Below, piece after piece: positions 8,450-15,310 of a stretch of DNA of 45,475 bases; within the stretch, counting starts at the first letter, position 1, and each line of letters starts with the position of its first letter. Under the pieces are notes generated by a model that had not been told where the DNA came from, did no database searches, and saw nothing but the letters and a program-made list of their open reading frames with translations. Source of the DNA: Micromonospora_J zhanjiangensis. Its GTDB lineage: Bacteria; Actinomycetota; Actinomycetes; Mycobacteriales; Micromonosporaceae. The DNA is taken from contig NZ_JBHSBN010000036.1 of the NCBI RefSeq assembly GCF_042650605.1, forward strand, positions 1-45,475, given 5' to 3'. The position numbers and the translations under genes are program-made.

Positions 8450-8526
8450 CCCGAACACGCTCGGTGATCCATCGACGTGACCGGCCGGGCCGGGCGGTCG
8501 GCCGACGTGCTCTGGGCGTGTTCGGG
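8450..8526. repeat. Inverted repeat in the gap after the baeRF gene
   Basis: CCCGAACACGC (8450-8460) and GCGTGTTCGGG (8516-8526) are perfect 11-bp inverted repeats 55 bp apart. They lie just past the stop of the gene ending at 8538 and could fold as a large terminator-like stem. The remaining gene-free DNA from 8175 to 8537 shows no other recognisable element, apart from the presumed promoter of the flavoprotein gene. Confidence 0.4.
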
Positions 8527-8537
8527 ACCGGCGACGG

Positions 8538-9659
8538 TCAGTAGCGCAGGATCGCCGCCATCGGTGCGTTATCCGGCATTCGAGCACGGGGCACGGCGTA
8601 AACGGCGCCACCGCATCGCAGGGTGATCACTGCGGCAGAGTCCCGGTTATCCACCGCGCTGGTGCCTTCGCGCAGCCGGATGACCCGTGGAGTACCGGCG
8701 GCTGGATCCGTGCACACGAACAGGGTTTCGACACGGCCCTGCTCCGCCATGTCGCAGATCCCCGTCGCATCGACGCTCGTTCGGCCGGTTCCGCGCAGTT
8801 CCCGGTAGATCGCCGCCGCGGCGGTCTCCCCGGCACGTAGCACGGGTTCGGCCAGCGGCCAGGCGGCTCGGTGCAGCTGCTCCGGACTCACGTCGCGAGG
8901 ATTGCCGTCTATGCCGTCGCCGATCAGCCCGGGGTGGGTGTTCGCCTGCCGGTAGAGAGCCTGCGTGGACCGCACACCGGCGAGTACCAGTGGCACGTCG
9001 TCGCCGGGCAGTACCTCGCGCAGCGCCCGGTCGACTCGCCGGAAGTGCTGCAGAACCAGCGGGGTGTGATCGTCTTGGCTGCCGTGGAAGACCGCGTGAC
9101 CACCCGCGCCGCCACGGTCGGCGACGAAGGCGTGCACCTGCGCACGCCGGCGGGGCATGGTGAGCCACATGGCCAACGGCAGCCCGTCCAGGACCATCTG
9201 CTGGAGGCTGTGGCGGGAGCCCCGCCACAGCCGGATCTCGTCCTGGTTGAGGGCGAGAACGTAGAAGTGGCCCGCGGCGCCGAGCAGAGGCAGCAGTGGC
9301 CGCACCAGAAAACGGTCGCCGACGGCCACAATCTCGGGCAGCCGCAGCGGAACCTGGAACTGCCGGACGCTGCCCTGTTCGCAAAAGAGGGCCAGGCCGT
9401 CACCGGGTTGCTCGCAGCGTCGCGGCCGGCTCAGCAACCGGTGTGCCGGCTCCAGGACTGCCTGCGCCGCGGTGGCGGACACGCCGTCGGCACGTAGCGC
9501 CTTCTCGGCCTGTCTCAGCAGGCCCTTGATGCGAAGGCCATGACGGTCAGCCGCCGCTTTCGCCCGCGGAGTGGGCAGGAAAATTGATACACGGTGGCCG
9601 CCACGTTGCTCGGAGAATCCGATCAGGTCCTGCGCAGTCAGCGCGTTCGACACGTTCAT
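8538..9659 (-). CDS. baeRF-type protein (bacterial archaeo-eukaryotic release factor-like)
   Basis: A 373-residue soluble protein. The opening VSIFLPTPRAKAAADRHGLR, followed by the LLRQAEKAL helix, matches the bacterial eRF1-like (baeRF) families, which often open with VSIYLPTHRAG. Later sequence shows an RNase-H-like/eRF1 domain layout with PLVLAGV and HPGLIGDGIDGNP, and a C-terminal L7Ae-like region. The family has been proposed to act in ribosome rescue or RNA quality control; biochemical function is largely untested. The start at 9659 has GGAGAGG upstream. It is apparently monocistronic. I cannot fix the exact baeRF subfamily. Confidence 0.7.
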   Translation of the reverse strand: MNVSNALTAQDLIGFSEQRGGHRVSIFLPTPRAKAAADRHGLRIKGLLRQAEKALRADGVSATAAQAVLEPAHRLLSRPRRCEQPGDGLALFCEQGSVRQFQVPLRLPEIVAVGDRFLVRPLLPLLGAAGHFYVLALNQDEIRLWRGSRHSLQQMVLDGLPLAMWLTMPRRRAQVHAFVADRGGAGGHAVFHGSQDDHTPLVLQHFRRVDRALREVLPGDDVPLVLAGVRSTQALYRQANTHPGLIGDGIDGNPRDVSPEQLHRAAWPLAEPVLRAGETAAAAIYRELRGTGRTSVDATGICDMAEQGRVETLFVCTDPAAGTPRVIRLREGTSAVDNRDSAAVITLRCGGAVYAVPRARMPDNAPMAAILRY

Positions 9660-9977
9660 CCTCGCCTCTCCAACAGGAGCATTGGGTGATCGCCGGCGCA
9701 GGCAGGTGCCGGTGGGATCGCGTGACTAATAGCCTGGCCGCCTCCGTCGCCCGGGAAACAGGGCTGCCGCCTCCTGTTCCAAGCCGTTCAAGCTGCCGGT
9801 CAACGGCAGGATCATGCGGTAGCCCGGGAACAACCAAGCTCGACATCGCCCTCTGCACATCTGGCCGATCGCGCTGCGTCGCCACGATCGGAGACGACAA
9901 CAGGGTCGCGTCGCAATTCCCGCGACAGCAAGGTGATCGCCGCGCGGGGACGAGGCCATTAGGGCTCCTTAAGGCGG
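9660..9977. other. Gene-free interval
   Basis: No supported gene. Open frames on both strands are mutual shadows with arginine/proline-rich translations and no start signals. It should contain the promoter of the baeRF gene (leftward, from about 9700) and the transcript end of the reductase gene that stops at 9978. Confidence 0.5.
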
Positions 9978-11054
9978 CTATGCTTCGAGGATCTGGTACT
10001 CGCCGCCGCAGGACTCGGCCAGGGTAGGGCCGAAAAGCGCCGCCGGGGTGTACGCGCCTGGCTTACTCTGTCCGTCGAGTAGCCGGCGGACTATCTCGGC
10101 CGGTACCGCGCCCGTCCAGGCCTGGGCCTCGCCGACGCGTAGCCAGCCCTCGCGCGTGCTGCCGTCCGCCCACTCGATGACGGCGTGGCCCCACGAGTGC
10201 TCGCGAGGCTTCGGTGCCGCCTTGAACCGCACCGCGGCCAGTCGCCGGCGCGCGAAGGCGCGGACCGGCCCGATGTTCAGCAGCGCGGTCGCCGCTGGCA
10301 GGATCGCGCGTACGACCGGCGATGCCGGGGCCTCGCTGGACGCGGAGACCACGTCCGCGGCGCCGCTGGCCCGCTGGGCGGCCATCAGCTCGCCGAGCGG
10401 CATGCTCGCCGTGGTGACGGTCGAACCGTCTGGCAGGACGAGCTGGATCGGGTCGCCGGCGAGTTTGTCGGCCACGAGTCGGCCATCGCGGTACCGCCGG
10501 CCCTGGAACCTCCTGCCGCCATCGACCCCTGGCAGGCCCTCCACGAGGGTGCCCGCGAGCGCGTCGCCGACGACGCCGGCCTCGACGATCAGCGATGGAA
10601 CCATGTCGACTCGGACCCGCCGCGGGATCGGGCGTCCGTCGCACAGCTTCACCACGATGCTCTCCGTGGCGGTCACGCCGAACCCGGCACCGGTGACAGC
10701 GGTGCGCCCGGCGGCCGCGAACGCGTCGCCGCGGCCGAGGGTCGCCGATACCGCGGCGAGGTCGTTGGCCAGGTCGAGATAGTCGCTGGACGGCAGGCAC
10801 GCGTCCAGCAGCGGCGCGGCGGTGTCGGTGAACGGCCCGATCGTGTTCACGACCACGGCCGGCCGTTCCCGCCGGATCGCGTCCGCCGTCTCGTCGACGG
10901 ATCCGGCCACCACCGTCGGCAGGCCGTTTGCCGCGGCCGCGAGCCGTCCGGCGTCTCGACCGACCAGTACCGGCCGGATGCCCCGGTTCTGTAGTTCGGC
11001 GGCGATCGCCCGGGCGCTGCGGCCGGTCCCGCCGAGAATCCACACGTCTGTCAT
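9978..11054 (-). CDS. Saccharopine dehydrogenase-like NAD(P)-binding oxidoreductase
   Basis: A 358-residue protein opening with VWILGGTGRSARAIAAEL, a Rossmann motif of the saccharopine-dehydrogenase/trans-acting enoyl reductase group. VVNTIGPF and TGAGFGVTATES are further family-type segments. Such proteins reduce or oxidise diverse small substrates and seldom function in lysine metabolism in actinobacteria. The start is ATG at 11054 with GGAG seven bases upstream; the same frame stays open another 320 codons but is non-genic there. Divergent from, and probably repressed by, the TetR protein at 11157. Confidence 0.8.
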   Translation of the reverse strand: MTDVWILGGTGRSARAIAAELQNRGIRPVLVGRDAGRLAAAANGLPTVVAGSVDETADAIRRERPAVVVNTIGPFTDTAAPLLDACLPSSDYLDLANDLAAVSATLGRGDAFAAAGRTAVTGAGFGVTATESIVVKLCDGRPIPRRVRVDMVPSLIVEAGVVGDALAGTLVEGLPGVDGGRRFQGRRYRDGRLVADKLAGDPIQLVLPDGSTVTTASMPLGELMAAQRASGAADVVSASSEAPASPVVRAILPAATALLNIGPVRAFARRRLAAVRFKAAPKPREHSWGHAVIEWADGSTREGWLRVGEAQAWTGAVPAEIVRRLLDGQSKPGAYTPAALFGPTLAESCGGEYQILEA

Positions 11055-11093
11055 GGCACAGCTCCGCCCTGGTGCGGCGAGCGTCCCAGTGAC

Positions 11094-11150
11094 GACACGC
11101 CGTGTCATGACTATATCGCCAATGACACTCCATGTCATCGTGGGTACAAT
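11094..11150. promoter_or_regulatory. Two TetR operator palindromes with overlapping divergent promoters
   Basis: Site 1 is GACAC-GCC-GTGTC (11094-11106). Site 2 is ATGACAC-TCC-ATGTCAT (11122-11138). Centres are 30 bp apart, about three helical turns. Rightward promoter: -35 ATGACA (11122-11127), 17-bp spacer, -10 TACAAT (11145-11150). Leftward promoter: -35 ATGACA (11138-11133), 17-bp spacer, -10 TATAGT (11115-11110). Site 2 therefore supplies both -35 hexamers, and site 1 covers the expected start of the leftward transcript. Confidence 0.75.
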
Positions 11151-11156
11151 TCCGGG

Positions 11157-11723
11157 ATGGCACGATGGCAACCCGACGCGCGCGAACGGCTGCAGCAGGC
11201 GGCCCTCGATCTCTTCGCCGAGCAGGGCTTCGCCGCGACCACCGTGCCGGCGATCACCGCGCGGGCCGGCCTGACGACGCGCACGTTCTTTCGGCATTTC
11301 GCCGACAAGCGCGAGGTGCTCTTCGCCGACGAGGCCGAACTGCCCGCATACGCCGAGCAACTCGTCACCGAGGCGCCTGCCGACACCAGCCCGCTGGCCA
11401 TCATTCTGGAGGGTCTGCGTGCCGTCGCCGAGGCTCGGTTCGAGGGCCGTAAGGACACCGTCCGGCAATGGCGAGCCATCGTCGCGACCGACGCCGGCCT
11501 GCGCGAGCGTGAGCTGCAGAAGCGGTCCACGCTGGCCGCCGCGCTGCGGAACGGGTTCCACGCCCGCGGCCTCGATCCGACCCGGGCCGCCTTGCTCGCC
11601 GAGACGGCGGCGACCCTGATGTACGTGTCGGTCACCGCATGGCTCGAGACCGACGACGACCGCAAGCTCTATGACATCATCGAGAGCACCCTCGCCACGC
11701 TGCAGGCAACCCTCGATGGGTAG
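11157..11723 (+). CDS. TetR-family transcriptional regulator
   Basis: A 188-residue TetR protein with the N-terminal helix-turn-helix at about residues 8-55, including FAEQGFAATTVPAITARAGL and TTRTFFRHFADKREVLF. The C-terminal helices form the ligand pocket and are not diagnostic. The ATG lies only six bases after the -10 hexamer TACAAT and has no Shine-Dalgarno sequence, so the mRNA is predicted to be leaderless. It probably represses itself and the divergent reductase through the palindromes at 11094-11106 and 11122-11138. Ligand unknown. Confidence 0.9.
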   Translation: MARWQPDARERLQQAALDLFAEQGFAATTVPAITARAGLTTRTFFRHFADKREVLFADEAELPAYAEQLVTEAPADTSPLAIILEGLRAVAEARFEGRKDTVRQWRAIVATDAGLRERELQKRSTLAAALRNGFHARGLDPTRAALLAETAATLMYVSVTAWLETDDDRKLYDIIESTLATLQATLDG

Positions 11724-11830
11724 TGCGATCCCGGGCCATCCCACGGGCCCAAACTGTGCTCGTAATCTTGAGGCTCCCGAACAATGCTTCGAGACCGTCA
11801 GACATCGACCCCACCGACCCTGGGACTGCC

Positions 11831-11885
11831 CCGGCTCCGGGTCCGGCGCCGTCGTGGCCGCCCGGCGGGGCGGGTCAGTCCGCCG
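11831..11885. repeat. Dispersed terminator-derived repeat, degraded copy
   Basis: This stretch matches 31817-31869, downstream of the GH10 xylanase, over about 55 bp. The first 30 bases differ at one position. In the 31-kb copy it forms the right arm of a terminator hairpin; here the left arm is lost, so only half survives. The surrounding gene-free interval 11724-11998 otherwise shows nothing recognisable apart from the arsR upstream region. Confidence 0.55.
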
Positions 11886-11998
11886 CTCACCACGGTCACC
11901 GCGCCCCGGTGCAGCACGTTGGTGTAGACCGGGCGCGGTAGGCATTCGTAGTGATCCTGCCCTCGTCTTACCCACCAACCGGTGGTGTTGCTGCAACG

Positions 11999-12370
11999 AT
12001 GCAAGATGTGGGAACACTGCAGACTACGACGCCCGCCATTTCGCCTCTTGCCGGCGAGCCGATCAAGCGTGCCGATGCCGAGCGGCTCGCGGGAGTGCTG
12101 AAGGCGTTCGCCGACCCGGCCCGGCTGCGACTGCTCAGCCTGATCCAGGCGGCTCCGGAGGGGGAGGCGTCGGTGAGTGACCTCACCGCGCCGCTCGGGC
12201 TCTCCCAGCCGACCGTGAGCCATCACCTCCGGATCCTGACCGAGGCCGGCCTGATCGAGCGGGAGAAGCGCGGCGTCTGGGCGTACTACCGCCTCGTCCC
12301 GTCGGCCATCGCGGCCATCGCCGACCTGTTGACCCCGCCCCGGAAGCGGGCCACGAAGAAGACCCGCTGA
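11999..12370 (+). CDS. ArsR/SmtB-family winged-helix regulator without the CVC metal site
   Basis: A 123-residue ArsR-type repressor. The winged-helix core runs from LAGVLKAFADPARLRLLSLI through LGLSQPTVSHHLRILTEAGL to KRGVWAYYRLVP. The helix-3 position where metal-sensing members have ELCVCDL reads EASVSDL, so the classic arsenic/cadmium cysteine pair is absent and there is no cysteine in the protein. It may sense through another site or be ligand-independent. I chose ATG at 11999, where the ArsR-like sequence begins; the frame opens 48 bases earlier. No Shine-Dalgarno is obvious. It lies 78 bp upstream of prfC in the same direction. Confidence 0.85.
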   Translation: MQDVGTLQTTTPAISPLAGEPIKRADAERLAGVLKAFADPARLRLLSLIQAAPEGEASVSDLTAPLGLSQPTVSHHLRILTEAGLIEREKRGVWAYYRLVPSAIAAIADLLTPPRKRATKKTR

Positions 12371-12448
12371 ACGGCGCCGCCGAGGGGCGGCGTCCGCCGT
12401 CCCGAGCTGGGTAGTTTGGTGCCGCGTCGAGTGAGCGGGGAGTGGCAG

Positions 12449-14044
12449 GTGCCGGGAGCGGCAACGACGACCGCCGTGGGCGCCGAGGCGGCCCGTCGGC
12501 GCACATTCGCGGTGATTTCCCATCCCGACGCCGGGAAATCCACCATCACCGAGGCGCTCGCGCTGCACGCCCGGGTGATCGGCGAGGCCGGTGCGGTGCA
12601 CGGCAAGGCGGGCCGCCGGGGCGTGGTGTCCGACTGGATGGCCATGGAGCAGCAGCGCGGCATCTCGATCACCTCTGCCGTCCTGCAGTTCGCCTACCGC
12701 GACCTGGTGGTCAACCTGCTCGACACCCCCGGCCACGCCGACTTCTCCGAGGACACCTACCGGGTGCTCACCGCGGTGGACTGCGCCGTGATGCTGCTGG
12801 ACGCGGCCAAGGGGCTCGAACCGCAGACCTTGAAACTGTTCGAGGTCTGCCGGGCCCGCCGGATCCCCGTCATCACCTTCATCAACAAGTGGGACCGACC
12901 CGGGCGGGAACCCCTCGCCCTGTTGGACGAGATCGAGCAGCGGATCAACCTGCGTCCCACCCCGATCACCTGGCCGGTGGGCACCGCCGGCCACTTCCAC
13001 GGAGTCGTCGACCGGCGCACCGGGGAGATGACCGCGTTCCAGCGCACCCCCGGCGGTGCCACCGCCGCGGTCGAGGAACAGCTGACCCCCGCGGAGGCGG
13101 CCCACCGGTACGGAGGGGACTGGCAACGCGCCGTCGAAGAACTCGACCTGCTCGGTCTCACCGGCGCCGACCACGATCAGGACACCTTCATGGCGGCCAC
13201 CACCACCCCGGTGCTGTTCGGCGCCGCCGTCGCCAACTTCGGCGTCCGACAACTCCTGGAGGTGCTCGCCAGCCACGCGCCCGCCCCGCAGCCCCGGGTC
13301 GACACCGGCGGCACACCGCGCGGCGTCGACGCACCCTTCGCCGGGTTCGTGTTCAAGATCCAGGCGAACATGAACAAGGCCCACCGCGACCAGGTCGCCT
13401 TCGTGCGCGTCTGCTCCGGCCGGTTCAGCCGCGGCATGACCGTCACCCACGCGGGCACCGGCCGGCCCTTCGCCACCAAGTACGCGCAGCAGATGTTCGG
13501 CGCCAGCCGGGAAACCATCGACGAGGCGTATCCCGGTGACGTGATCGGGCTGGTCAACGCGACCGCGCTGGGCATCGGCGACACCCTGCACGACGGGCCG
13601 GCGGTGGCCTTCCCCCCGCTGCCGTCGTTCACCCCGGAACACTTCGCCGTCCTGCGCGCCGCCGACATCTCCACGTTCAAGCGCTTCCGTCGCGGCGTCG
13701 AGCAACTCGACGCCGAGGGCGTCGTCCAGGTCCTGCGCTCCGACCGGCGCGGCGACCAGGCCCCCGTTCTCGCCGCCGTCGGCCCCATGCAGTTCGAGGT
13801 CGCCGTCGCTCGCCTCGACGCCGAGTTCGGTGTGCCCACCCAGCTGGAGCACCTGCCGTACCGGGAGGCCCGCCGCACCGACGCGGCCAGCCAGGAACGG
13901 CTGCTCGGCGTACCCGACGCCGAGGTGCTCACCCGGCTGCGCGACGGGGCGCTGCTGGCCCTGTTCACCAGCGGTTGGCGAATGCGCTCCATCGCCGACA
14001 GCCGACCGGGCGTGACCCTCGAACCCCTCCTGGCGGCCGACTGA
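12449..14044 (+). CDS. prfC: Peptide chain release factor 3
   Basis: A 531-residue translational GTPase. RF3 removes RF1/RF2 from the ribosome after peptide release. Motifs: P-loop SHPDAGKST (about residues 24-32), switch RGISIT, G3 DTPGHADF, G4 NKWD, followed by the RF3-type domain with FVFKIQANMN and VGPMQFEV. I chose GTG at 12449 because GGGGAG lies six bases upstream, and the length then matches E. coli RF3 (529 residues). Earlier TTG or GTG codons at 12416-12431 lack this. The gene 57 bp downstream probably shares the transcript. Confidence 0.95.
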   Translation: MPGAATTTAVGAEAARRRTFAVISHPDAGKSTITEALALHARVIGEAGAVHGKAGRRGVVSDWMAMEQQRGISITSAVLQFAYRDLVVNLLDTPGHADFSEDTYRVLTAVDCAVMLLDAAKGLEPQTLKLFEVCRARRIPVITFINKWDRPGREPLALLDEIEQRINLRPTPITWPVGTAGHFHGVVDRRTGEMTAFQRTPGGATAAVEEQLTPAEAAHRYGGDWQRAVEELDLLGLTGADHDQDTFMAATTTPVLFGAAVANFGVRQLLEVLASHAPAPQPRVDTGGTPRGVDAPFAGFVFKIQANMNKAHRDQVAFVRVCSGRFSRGMTVTHAGTGRPFATKYAQQMFGASRETIDEAYPGDVIGLVNATALGIGDTLHDGPAVAFPPLPSFTPEHFAVLRAADISTFKRFRRGVEQLDAEGVVQVLRSDRRGDQAPVLAAVGPMQFEVAVARLDAEFGVPTQLEHLPYREARRTDAASQERLLGVPDAEVLTRLRDGALLALFTSGWRMRSIADSRPGVTLEPLLAAD

Positions 14045-14100
14045 CCGACCAGCCATCGACCAGCGACCGACCGGCCACCGGCCGAGAACGAGGAGAGACG

Positions 14101-14835
14101 ATGGGACGCCGCTTCGAGGAGATCGACTGGCGGGAGACGCCGATCGGCGCCATCAGCCTGCGGCGGCGGTTGGACCCGGCGCTCGACGTCGACGTCTACG
14201 AGGTGAAGCTGGACGACGAGTACCTCATGTCCAGCCTGTTCACGGTGGCCGAGGTGGAACTCGCCCGGCTCGCCCTGGCCGAGCTGCCCGGGGCCGACCT
14301 CGACGTCGCCGTCGGCGGCCTCGGTCTCGGCCACACCGCCGCGGCCGTGCTGGACGACCGGCGGGTACGGACGCTGACCGTGATCGAGGCACTCGACGAG
14401 GTGATCTCCTGGCACCGGCGTGGCCTGTTGCCCCTGGCCAGCCGGCTCACCGGCGATCCGCGCAGTCGCCTGGTCCGGGGGGACTTCTTCGCCGCGGTCA
14501 ACGACCCCACCGGTCTCGACCCGCAGGCGCCCGGCCGGCGCTTCGACGCGGTCCTGGTGGACATCGACCACACTCCGCGACACGTCCTGCACCCCAGCCA
14601 CGCCGCGTTCTACACCGCCGCCGGTCTGCACCGGCTCGCCAGCCGGCTCCGGCCCGGCGGGGTGTTCGCCCTCTGGTCCGACGACCCGCCCGACGACCGG
14701 TTCACCGGCACCCTCGCCGAGGTGTTCGGGACCGTACGGGCCCACGTCGTCACCTTCGCCAACCACCTGACCGGTGGCGAGAGCGCCAACACCGTCTACG
14801 TCGCCACCCACGCGAGACCCGCCGGGCTTGCGTGA
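14101..14835 (+). CDS. Spermidine synthase-like / class I methyltransferase-fold protein
   Basis: A 244-residue protein with a Rossmann-like fold. VAVGGLGLGHTAAAVLDD is the nucleotide-binding glycine motif and LTVIEALDEVISWH the acidic second strand, as in polyamine aminopropyltransferases. VLVDIDHTPRHVLHP and RLRPGGVFALWSDDPPDD complete the core. The full aminopropyltransferase catalytic pattern is not clear, so it may be an orphan relative rather than a true spermidine synthase. ATG at 14101 has GAGGAG eight bases upstream. Probably cotranscribed with prfC. Confidence 0.75.
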   Translation: MGRRFEEIDWRETPIGAISLRRRLDPALDVDVYEVKLDDEYLMSSLFTVAEVELARLALAELPGADLDVAVGGLGLGHTAAAVLDDRRVRTLTVIEALDEVISWHRRGLLPLASRLTGDPRSRLVRGDFFAAVNDPTGLDPQAPGRRFDAVLVDIDHTPRHVLHPSHAAFYTAAGLHRLASRLRPGGVFALWSDDPPDDRFTGTLAEVFGTVRAHVVTFANHLTGGESANTVYVATHARPAGLA

Positions 14836-14851
14836 GGCGCCTCATATCGGC

Positions 14852-14882
14852 TGGACAGCGGCGCCGTCCGGGCTGCTAGGTT
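14852..14882 (+). promoter_or_regulatory. Promoter of the SAM-riboswitch transcript
   Basis: TGGACA (14852-14857) and CTAGGT (14876-14881) with an 18-bp spacer fit a housekeeping sigma-70-type promoter. The expected start, about 14888, coincides with the beginning of the riboswitch. The assignment depends on position and moderate hexamer matches. Confidence 0.5.
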
Positions 14883-14885
14883 CTT

Positions 14886-15003
14886 AGCAGGTCATGAGCG
14901 CCAGCGCGAAGCCCCGGCTCGCTGGCCGGCAACCCTCCTCCGCGGTGGGGTGCCCCGGGTGAAGACCAGGTGCCGGAGTTGTTCCGGCGCAAGCGTGGCC
15001 TGG
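14886..15003 (+). ncRNA. SAM-IV riboswitch aptamer
   Basis: The conserved core is visible: GGTCATGAGCGCCAGC, then AAGCCCCGGC, GCTGGCCGGCAACC, CCGCGGTGGGGTGCC and CCGGGTGAAGACC. These are the landmarks of the SAM-IV aptamer of actinobacteria, which binds S-adenosylmethionine and controls sulfur-metabolism genes. P1 pairs GGTC (14890-14893) with GACC (14964-14967). A following stem pairs CCAGG (14966-14970) with CCTGG (14999-15003), with GCCGGA/TCCGGC inside. It lies 28 bases before a small leader ORF and upstream of an amino-acid ABC importer. Boundaries are approximate. Confidence 0.88.
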
Positions 15004-15027
15004 GTTCCAGGTCAACAGCCCTGGAGG
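14996..15027 (+). promoter_or_regulatory. Expression platform: two mutually exclusive hairpins over the leader-ORF ribosome-binding site
   Basis: Hairpin 1 pairs TGGCCTGG (14996-15003) with CCAGGTCA (15007-15014) across a GTT loop, 8 bp including one G-U. Hairpin 2 pairs TTCCAGG (15005-15011) with CCTGGAG (15020-15026), 7 bp including one G-U, and buries the Shine-Dalgarno GGAGG (15023-15027). The two share 15005-15011 and cannot coexist. When the aptamer-side stem holds CCTGG (14999-15003), hairpin 2 is favoured and translation should be off. Confidence 0.6.
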
Positions 15028-15031
15028 ACCC

Positions 15032-15181
15032 GTGTCTGCTCTCATCTGCGCACCACCGCGACCCGCCGTCGCCTTGGGCGTGACCCCGCCGGCAGCGGTG
15101 CAGCCGCTGCTGGTCCGACGGCGGCACATCGACCTGATGCGCGTGCACGGCGCCGGCTGTCGCCCGTACGTAGCGCGCTGA
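15032..15181 (+). CDS. Small leader ORF of the sulfur-linked leader-peptide type
   Basis: A 49-codon ORF from GTG at 15032, with GGAGG four bases upstream, to TGA at 15179-15181. The second half, LLVRRRHIDLMRVHGAGCR, matches the actinobacterial putative leader-peptide motif (RRxHIDLxRVxxxxCR), often found before sulfur-assimilation and transport genes. Cysteine codons are at positions 6 and 43. Such peptides are thought to couple ribosome progress to downstream expression. It lies between the SAM-IV riboswitch and the ABC importer (substrate-binding gene starts 129 bp on), so it may add an amino-acid-sensing layer. Codon 23 (GTG, 15098) is an alternative start without a ribosome-binding site. 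Confidence 0.7.
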   Translation: MSALICAPPRPAVALGVTPPAAVQPLLVRRRHIDLMRVHGAGCRPYVAR

Positions 15182-15310
15182 CCAGCTAGTTCCCCTGCTG
15201 TCCTCATCCGGCGGTGCCGTTCGCGGACCCGCCGCCGAGGGGTGGTGTCCCCGTACCCGCCCCGCTGGCGGTGGCGCCTACCCACCGCACGATCAACCCT
15301 GGAGTCACCC

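Noticed and set aside
11798..14056. Leftward open frame of 752 codons across prfC and arsR
   Set aside because: It is the antisense shadow of prfC, whose GTPase motifs are unmistakable on the plus strand. The leftward translation is low-complexity Gly/Val/Arg and has no ribosome-binding site.
13177..14811. Leftward open frame of 544 codons over prfC and the spermidine-synthase-like gene
   Set aside because: It spans two genes on the other strand and has composition bias typical of GC-rich shadow frames.
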